A DNA stretch of 64,000 nucleotides from Oscillospiraceae bacterium. Its GTDB lineage: Bacteria; Bacillota; Clostridia; Oscillospirales; Oscillospiraceae. The stretch covers positions 1 through 64,000 of the forward strand of contig JAAWPV010000002.1 of NCBI GenBank assembly GCA_022800215.1. The letters are read 5' to 3'. Positions 58,883 through 64,000 of the stretch are shown here, piece after piece (within the stretch, counting starts at the first letter, position 1; every line of letters starts with the position of its first letter). The notes beneath the pieces are model-generated. The model was not told the origin of the DNA. It made no database searches and saw only the letters and a program-made list of their open reading frames with translations. Made by a program: the position numbers and the translations under genes.

Positions 58883-61800
58883 TTGTACCTAAAAGCATTG
58901 GAAATTCAAGGCTTCAAAAGTTTCCCGGACAAAACGGTGCTGTCCTTTGGCGAGGACATCACCGCCATTGTAGGGCCCAATGGCTCGGGAAAATCAAATA
59001 TCTCCGATGCCATCCGCTGGGTCATGGGGGAGCAGTCCACCCGGGCTCTTCGGGGCGGCAAAATGGAGGACGTCATCTTCGGCGGCACAGCCAAGCGGAA
59101 GCAGCTGGGCTTTGCCGAGGTGTCCCTTGTGCTGGACAACACCGAGCATATCTTTCCCCACATGGAGGAGAGCGAAGTGATGGTCACCCGGCGGTATTAC
59201 CGCTCTGGGGAGAGTGAGTACTACATCAACCGCCGCTCTGTCCGGCTCAAGGATGTGAACGAGCTCTTTATGGATACGGGCCTGGGCCGGGAGGGATACT
59301 CCATCATCGGCCAGGGCAAGATCGACGAGATATTGTCGGTCAAATCCGCCGACCGCCGGGAGGTCTTTGAGGAGGCCGCCGGCATCTCCCGCTACCGTCA
59401 CCGGAAGGAGGAGGCGGAGCGGAAGCTGGAGCGCACCGAGGAGAATTTGACCCGGGTCAATGACAAGATCGACGAATTGGAGCTTCAGGTAGAGCCCCTG
59501 CGCATCTCCGCCGAGAAGGCCAAGAAATTCCTTATCCTGCGGGATGAACTGCGAGGGTTGGAGATCTCCTTGTGGCTGGAGCAGCTGGAGCGGATCCGCA
59601 CCGGCTCCATCAAGGTCCAGTCCGACTATGAGAACGCTGTCCGGCAAAAGACGGAGGCCCAGGCAGAGGTGGAGCGGCTCTATGCCGCCGCCGAGGCCAT
59701 CGCCCAGCAGATGCGCCAGAAGGAGATGGACGCTGAGGGGATTCGTTTCGAGATGATGGGCCGCCAGGCTGACGCCAACGAGTGCGAGAACGCCATCGCC
59801 GTTTTGAAAGCCAACATCCAGAACAACCTGGAGAATACCGACCGGCTCCGGCGGGAGCTGGAGGCCCAGGAGGGCCGGGCCGGCTCCATCGAGGGGCAGA
59901 TCGAGCAGCGAAAGGGGCGGCTGGAGGAGATCGAGAGGGAAACTGCCGCACTGGCGGCGCAGATCGCCCAAAAGCAGGCCGAGGCCGACGAGCTGGGCAA
60001 GAGCGCCGGCACCCTGGCCAGCGAGATGGAGGCCCTCCGCCAGAAGGAGAGCATGGAGAATGCCTCTGCAGCCGAGGCCAAGGCCCTTCTCTCCGCTCTG
60101 GCTGCCGCCGCCCAGGAGGTCATGGACCGGGACGGGGCGGTGCGGCAGGACCTGAACGCCGGCGAAGAGCGGCTGGAGAGCGCCAAAGCGGAGGCACAGG
60201 CCGCCCAAAAGGAGCTGGAGGAGGCCCGGGAGGACCGGGACTCCATCAAGAACATCATCAGTGGCTACGCCCTCCGGCTGGACGGGCGGAACCGGAAAAT
60301 GAAGGAAGCGGAAGAGAAGTACAATAAGCTTCAAATCGAGGTAAATACCCTCCAATCCCGCATCCATATGCTGCTGGACATGGAGAAGATGTACGAGGGC
60401 TACTCCAAGGCCGTGAAGATGGTCATGGGGGAGGCCGAGCGGGGCCAGCTGAAGGGCGTTTTGGGTCCGGTGGCGGGGCTTCTCCGGGTGCCGGGTGAGT
60501 ACACCGTGGCCATCGAGACCGCTTTGGGCGCCGCCATGCAGAACATCGTGGTGGAGCGGGAGGAGGACGGCAAGGCCGCCATCCAGTACCTGAAGCGCCG
60601 GGACGGTGGGCGGTGTACGTTCCTGCCCTTAAACGCCATCCAGCCGTCCGACTTCAAAGAGAGTGACGTGGTGGACGAGCCCGGCTTTGTGGGCCTGGGG
60701 GACGAGCTCATCGAGTGCGAGAAGAAGTACGAGACCGTCTTTTCCAACCTGCTGGGCCGCACCGTCATCGCCGAGGACATGGACGCTGCCATCGCCATGG
60801 CCCGGAAGTATAAGCACAAGCTGAAGATTGTCACCCTGGACGGTCAGGTGCTAAACCCCGGCGGCTCCATGACGGGCGGGTCCGCCTCCCGGACGGCGGG
60901 CATTTTGTCCCGCCAGGGGGAGCTGGAGCGGCTTCGGGAGCAGGAGTCAGGGCTGAACGACAAGCTCTCTGCTGCCAGCAAGGAGTTTGAGGAGGCCAAG
61001 CGGGAGGTCACGGGGGCCCAGTATGAGATGGAGACCGCCCAGGCCCAGCAGCGCTCCCACGAGGATGACATTTTGAAGCTGGAGGAGCGGGTGAGCCACC
61101 TCAGCCAGGCAGTGGCCGACCAGGAGCGAGCGCGGGACGAGTGGAAGAAGGAATTGGAACAGCTTGCCCTTCGGGCCCAGCGCACCGAGGAGGACACTGC
61201 CAATGCCCGGAAGCGGATCGAGGAGCTGGAGGGCTCCGCCTCTGCCCTCCGCTCGGAGGCGGAGGCCAAGGCACAGGGCCAGAATGAGGTCCGGGAGCGG
61301 AGCGACGCCATCCAAAGCGAGATCGCGGCCCTGAACGTCCAGAAGGCGGCCCTGGAGGCCGAGACTCTGGCCTCCCGCCAGTCTCTCCGGGAGCTGGAGG
61401 ACCTGCGGAAGGATATGGTGGGGGACCGGGAGGACCGGACCAACCGTATTGAGGAGCTGAAAAAGCAAAGTGAAGAGCTGCGCGCCCAGATCGCCGAGCG
61501 GGAGCAGAAGCTCCAGGCATTGAAAGCGGAAAGCGCCCAGAAGCAGGCCGATATCCAGCGCATCAATCAGGAGCGGCTGGACCTGGAGGGGGAGCGCACC
61601 AAGGCGGACAAGCTGAGCCGGGACAAGAACAACGAGCTTCTGGCCATGGAGCGGGAGGTCTCGGTGCTGGAGCAGAAGAAGGCCGCCGCCGAGATGGAGG
61701 AAAAGCAGATCCTGGACCGGCTGTGGGAGACCTACGAGCTCTCCCACGAGGCGGCCAAGGCCCAGCGGGTGGAGTTGGAGAGCGTTCCCAAGGCCCAGCG

Positions 61801-62455
61801 CCGGGTGGGAGAGCTGAAAAGATCCATCTCCGCTCTGGGCAATATCAACCTGGACGCCATCGAGGAGTTCCAGCGGGTCAACGAGCGTTATACCTACTTC
61901 ACCGACCAGAGGAACGATGTGCAGAAGGCCAAGAGCGAGCTTTTGAAGGTCATTGCCGATGTGACCGGGGAGATGGAGCGCATCTTTGCAGAGCAGTTCG
62001 GCAAAATCAACGAAGCCTTCCAGCAGACCTTTACCGAGCTTTTCGGCGGCGGCAAGGCCACCTTGGAGCTGGATGACCCGGAGGACATTTTGAACTGCGG
62101 CATCGAGATCAAGGTCCAGCCCCCGGGGAAGACCTTGAAGATCATTACCCTCCTCTCGGGCGGCGAGAAGGCCTTTGTGGCCATCGCCCTCTATTTTGCC
62201 ATTCTGAAGGTCCGGCCCACCCCGTTCGTGGTCATGGACGAGATCGAGGCGGCTTTGGACGACGCCAACGTGGCCCGGTTTGCAAGCTATATGCGCTCCA
62301 TGGCGGACCACACCCAGTTCATTGTCATCACCCACCGCCGGGGCACCATGGAGGAGGCCGACGTGCTCTACGGCGTCACCATGCAAGAACAGGGCGTTAC
62401 AAGGGTTTTGACGATCAACCTCAATGATGTGGAGAAGGAGCTAAAAATCAAATGA
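58883..62455 (+). CDS. smc: Chromosome segregation ATPase SMC
   Basis: A 1190-residue condensin subunit. Walker A GPNGSGKSNISDAI near residue 32, long coiled coils, a hinge (about 500-660), then signature LLSGGEKAFVAIAL and Walker B FVVMDEIEAALDDANV. TTG 58883 gives the standard MYLKALEIQGFKSF; GTG 58874 is possible but GAGAGGTG spacing favours TTG. In relatives it follows rnc directly. Confidence 0.97.
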   Translation: MYLKALEIQGFKSFPDKTVLSFGEDITAIVGPNGSGKSNISDAIRWVMGEQSTRALRGGKMEDVIFGGTAKRKQLGFAEVSLVLDNTEHIFPHMEESEVMVTRRYYRSGESEYYINRRSVRLKDVNELFMDTGLGREGYSIIGQGKIDEILSVKSADRREVFEEAAGISRYRHRKEEAERKLERTEENLTRVNDKIDELELQVEPLRISAEKAKKFLILRDELRGLEISLWLEQLERIRTGSIKVQSDYENAVRQKTEAQAEVERLYAAAEAIAQQMRQKEMDAEGIRFEMMGRQADANECENAIAVLKANIQNNLENTDRLRRELEAQEGRAGSIEGQIEQRKGRLEEIERETAALAAQIAQKQAEADELGKSAGTLASEMEALRQKESMENASAAEAKALLSALAAAAQEVMDRDGAVRQDLNAGEERLESAKAEAQAAQKELEEAREDRDSIKNIISGYALRLDGRNRKMKEAEEKYNKLQIEVNTLQSRIHMLLDMEKMYEGYSKAVKMVMGEAERGQLKGVLGPVAGLLRVPGEYTVAIETALGAAMQNIVVEREEDGKAAIQYLKRRDGGRCTFLPLNAIQPSDFKESDVVDEPGFVGLGDELIECEKKYETVFSNLLGRTVIAEDMDAAIAMARKYKHKLKIVTLDGQVLNPGGSMTGGSASRTAGILSRQGELERLREQESGLNDKLSAASKEFEEAKREVTGAQYEMETAQAQQRSHEDDILKLEERVSHLSQAVADQERARDEWKKELEQLALRAQRTEEDTANARKRIEELEGSASALRSEAEAKAQGQNEVRERSDAIQSEIAALNVQKAALEAETLASRQSLRELEDLRKDMVGDREDRTNRIEELKKQSEELRAQIAEREQKLQALKAESAQKQADIQRINQERLDLEGERTKADKLSRDKNNELLAMEREVSVLEQKKAAAEMEEKQILDRLWETYELSHEAAKAQRVELESVPKAQRRVGELKRSISALGNINLDAIEEFQRVNERYTYFTDQRNDVQKAKSELLKVIADVTGEMERIFAEQFGKINEAFQQTFTELFGGGKATLELDDPEDILNCGIEIKVQPPGKTLKIITLLSGGEKAFVAIALYFAILKVRPTPFVVMDEIEAALDDANVARFASYMRSMADHTQFIVITHRRGTMEEADVLYGVTMQEQGVTRVLTINLNDVEKELKIK

Positions 62456-62712
62456 CCTTGAAGAAGTTTGCCCGGCTGCGGCTGGGGCTGTGGATCGTGT
62501 GTATGGTCCTCTGGATCGGGGCGGCCTTCCTGACGGGGCTGCCGCGGTATCTGCTGACGGCGGCGGGCGCTGCGGTTCTTGTGGTCACGGTGGTGCTGAC
62601 AAGCCGCCACTGGAAATGTCCCTACTGCGGCACCCCCATTGCCGGCTGGTGGAAGGGGAAGAACAGCGTCTGCGCCAAGTGCGGCAAAAGCTGGAAGGAG
62701 GAATGGGAATGA
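62452..62712 (+). CDS. Small membrane zinc-ribbon protein
   Basis: An 86-residue protein with two membrane helices (about 12-30 and 35-52) and a CPYC..CAKC zinc ribbon. Overlaps smc (ATGA) and ftsY (ATGA), so it is translationally coupled. Function unknown. Confidence 0.83.
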   Translation: MTLKKFARLRLGLWIVCMVLWIGAAFLTGLPRYLLTAAGAAVLVVTVVLTSRHWKCPYCGTPIAGWWKGKNSVCAKCGKSWKEEWE

Positions 62713-63608
62713 GCTTTTTTGACAAGATCAAGCAGGGCCTTACCAGGACCAAACAGAACATCGGACACTCCTTTGAACAGCTTTTTGCCGGGGAGCTGGA
62801 CGACGATTTCTATGACCTTTTGGAGGAAACTTTGATCCTCTCCGACATGGGGGTGGACACCGCCTTGGAGGTCAGCGAAAACCTGCGGAAAAAGGCGAAA
62901 GAAGAGAAGATCAAAACAGCCGCCGAAGCCAGGGAGGCACTGAAAGCCATCCTGACGGAGATGCTCACCGTGGAAAGCGGGGAGCTTGATATGACGAACC
63001 GGCCCGCCGTGTGCCTTTTCATCGGGGTGAACGGGGTGGGCAAGACCACCACCATCGGCAAGGTGGCCGCCCGGCTGAAGGGGGAGGGGAAGAAGATCCT
63101 CCTCTGTGCCGGCGACACCTTCCGGGCCGCTGCTGCCGACCAGCTTACCATCTGGGCCGAGCGGGCCGGGGTGGACATTATCAAGCAGCATGAGGGGGCT
63201 GACCCCGCCGCGGTGGTCTTTGACGCCCTGAGCGCCGCCAAGGCCCGAAAGGCGGACATGGTGCTGGTGGACACCGCCGGGCGGCTCCACAACAAGCAGA
63301 ACCTGATGAACGAGCTAAATAAGATCAGCCGGGTCATCCAGCGGGAGCTTCCCGACGCCAGCCGGGAGACCCTTTTGGTGCTGGATGCCACCACCGGGCA
63401 GAACGGCCTTATCCAGGCCCGGCAGTTCAAGGAATCCGCCGGCCTTACCGGGGTGGTGCTCACCAAGCTGGACGGCACTGCCAAGGGGGGCATCGTAGTG
63501 GCCATCGCCAAGGAACTGGGAGTACCCGTGAAGTTCATCGGTGTGGGGGAGGGCGTGGACGACCTGATGCCCTTCGAGCCGGAGAACTTTGTGGAGGCGT
63601 TGTTGTAA
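62709..63608 (+). CDS. ftsY: Signal recognition particle receptor FtsY
   Basis: A 299-residue GTPase that docks ribosome-SRP complexes to the translocon. N domain, then G1 GVNGVGKTTTIGKVA, G3 VLVDTAGRLHN, G4 LTKLDGTAKGG. No acidic A domain, as usual in Firmicutes. ATG 62709 overlaps the previous stop. Confidence 0.97.
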   Translation: MSFFDKIKQGLTRTKQNIGHSFEQLFAGELDDDFYDLLEETLILSDMGVDTALEVSENLRKKAKEEKIKTAAEAREALKAILTEMLTVESGELDMTNRPAVCLFIGVNGVGKTTTIGKVAARLKGEGKKILLCAGDTFRAAAADQLTIWAERAGVDIIKQHEGADPAAVVFDALSAAKARKADMVLVDTAGRLHNKQNLMNELNKISRVIQRELPDASRETLLVLDATTGQNGLIQARQFKESAGLTGVVLTKLDGTAKGGIVVAIAKELGVPVKFIGVGEGVDDLMPFEPENFVEALL

Positions 63609-63609
63609 T

Positions 63610-63852
63610 ATGGATAATTTGTTTGGAGTCTACACGTCCCGGGAATGGCTCCTCAGCGGCGCCATCTTGCTGGGGCTTGGCATTGCCTTTCTGGTGTTCA
63701 GCAGGTCTGTGGATAAGTCGGGGGGCAGTGGCAAGGGAAAGATAGCCGGGAGCCGGGCCCAAAGGGCCAGATCCAGCGGCTGCCTGATGTTGGTCCTGGG
63801 TATTCTGATGGTGGGGGTCGGTATTTGCGGTATGATTGGAGTGTTTTCATGA
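63610..63852 (+). CDS. Small membrane protein between ftsY and rph
   Basis: An 80-residue protein with two membrane segments (about 13-31 and 57-78) separated by a basic loop (SGGSGKGKIAGSRAQRARSS). Not recognised. Overlaps rph by four bases. Confidence 0.72.
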   Translation: MDNLFGVYTSREWLLSGAILLGLGIAFLVFSRSVDKSGGSGKGKIAGSRAQRARSSGCLMLVLGILMVGVGICGMIGVFS

Positions 63853-64000
63853 TGGAACGGCTTGACGGACGGAAAAAAGATGAACTGCGCAAGGTGGAGA
63901 TCCTGCCAGGCATCAACAAATTTGCCGAGGGCTCCTGCCTCATTCGCTGCGGCAACACCCATGTGCTGTGCTGCGCCAGCGTGGAGGAAGGGGCGCCCCG
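63849..64000 (+). CDS. rph: Ribonuclease PH, N-terminal part
   Basis: First 50 codons of a phosphorolytic exonuclease that trims tRNA 3' ends. ERLDGRKKDELRKVEI, EGSCLIRCGNTHVLC and ASVEEGAP match RNase PH. ATG 63849 or 63852. Runs off the window. Confidence 0.9.
   Translation, partial: MMERLDGRKKDELRKVEILPGINKFAEGSCLIRCGNTHVLCCASVEEGAP

Overview
The window looks like a high-GC (roughly 60%) low-motility gut Clostridium-group genome. Gene order (ftsE-ftsX-M23 peptidase, greA-lysS, ktrB-ktrA, dprA-topA-trmFO, plsX-acpP-rnc, smc-ftsY), AGGAGG-type ribosome binding sites, frequent TTG/GTG starts and sigma-A promoters with 17-bp spacers all point to Firmicutes, most likely Oscillospiraceae (the Flavonifractor / Lawsonibacter / Pseudoflavonifractor / Intestinimonas neighbourhood). 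The genus is an inference from general gene content; no 16S gene is present.

Bases 1-22470 are a chromosomal housekeeping stretch, almost all on the + strand: the tail of tuf, an MscS channel, an RsuA-type pseudouridine synthase, a PucR/CdaR-type regulator, the FtsEX division ABC system with a catalytically intact M23 peptidase, an S41 protease, greA-lysS, a Ktr potassium transporter, a TrmH-family methyltransferase, dprA, topA, trmFO, a small XRE/DUF6809-like divergent pair with a clear double operator, a block of nested palindromes, then plsX-acpP-rnc. From 22530 to 25988 a secreted flavin reductase lipoprotein is divergent from an AraC-family regulator.

Bases 25924-55022 are an integrated siphovirus-type prophage (about 29.1 kb). 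Late genes run on the - strand in HK97 order (small and large terminase, portal, protease, capsid, connectors, tail tube, frameshifted tail chaperone, tape measure, tail tip, fibre, endolysin, holin). Upstream on the same strand lie small zinc-ribbon genes, ParB-ParA, a DnaB helicase and a replication protein. The lysogeny genes (LexA-type repressor, membrane protein, tyrosine integrase) are on the + strand. The phage sits inside the 3' end of the AraC regulator gene: the last 18 codons of the original gene are stranded beside the integrase, and the phage supplies a new C-terminus and a terminator. The reconstructed attP carries what looks like the 3' end of a tRNA gene including CCA, so a tRNA is probably the usual target and this site a secondary one.

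The most unusual signal is a 17-bp palindrome, GTGTCCAAWTTGGACAC, found as four perfect and one near-perfect copies (plus one decayed copy) scattered over the prophage and not seen outside it. With the adjacent ParA/ParB genes this looks like a dispersed partition centromere in an integrative phage. Near the replication genes there are also three in-gene iterons beside an AT-rich stretch, and a predicted approximately 65-nt antisense RNA with its own promoter and terminator, an arrangement that recalls lambda ori and OOP.

Bases 55131-58630 carry a GNAT acetyltransferase, two membrane proteins (DUF1461-like and YhhN-like) and a MATE exporter on the - strand. Bases 58804-64000 return to the core: smc, a small membrane zinc-ribbon protein, ftsY, a small membrane protein and the start of rph. 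The usual rnc-smc-ftsY cluster is therefore split by about 36 kb, of which 29 kb is the prophage.
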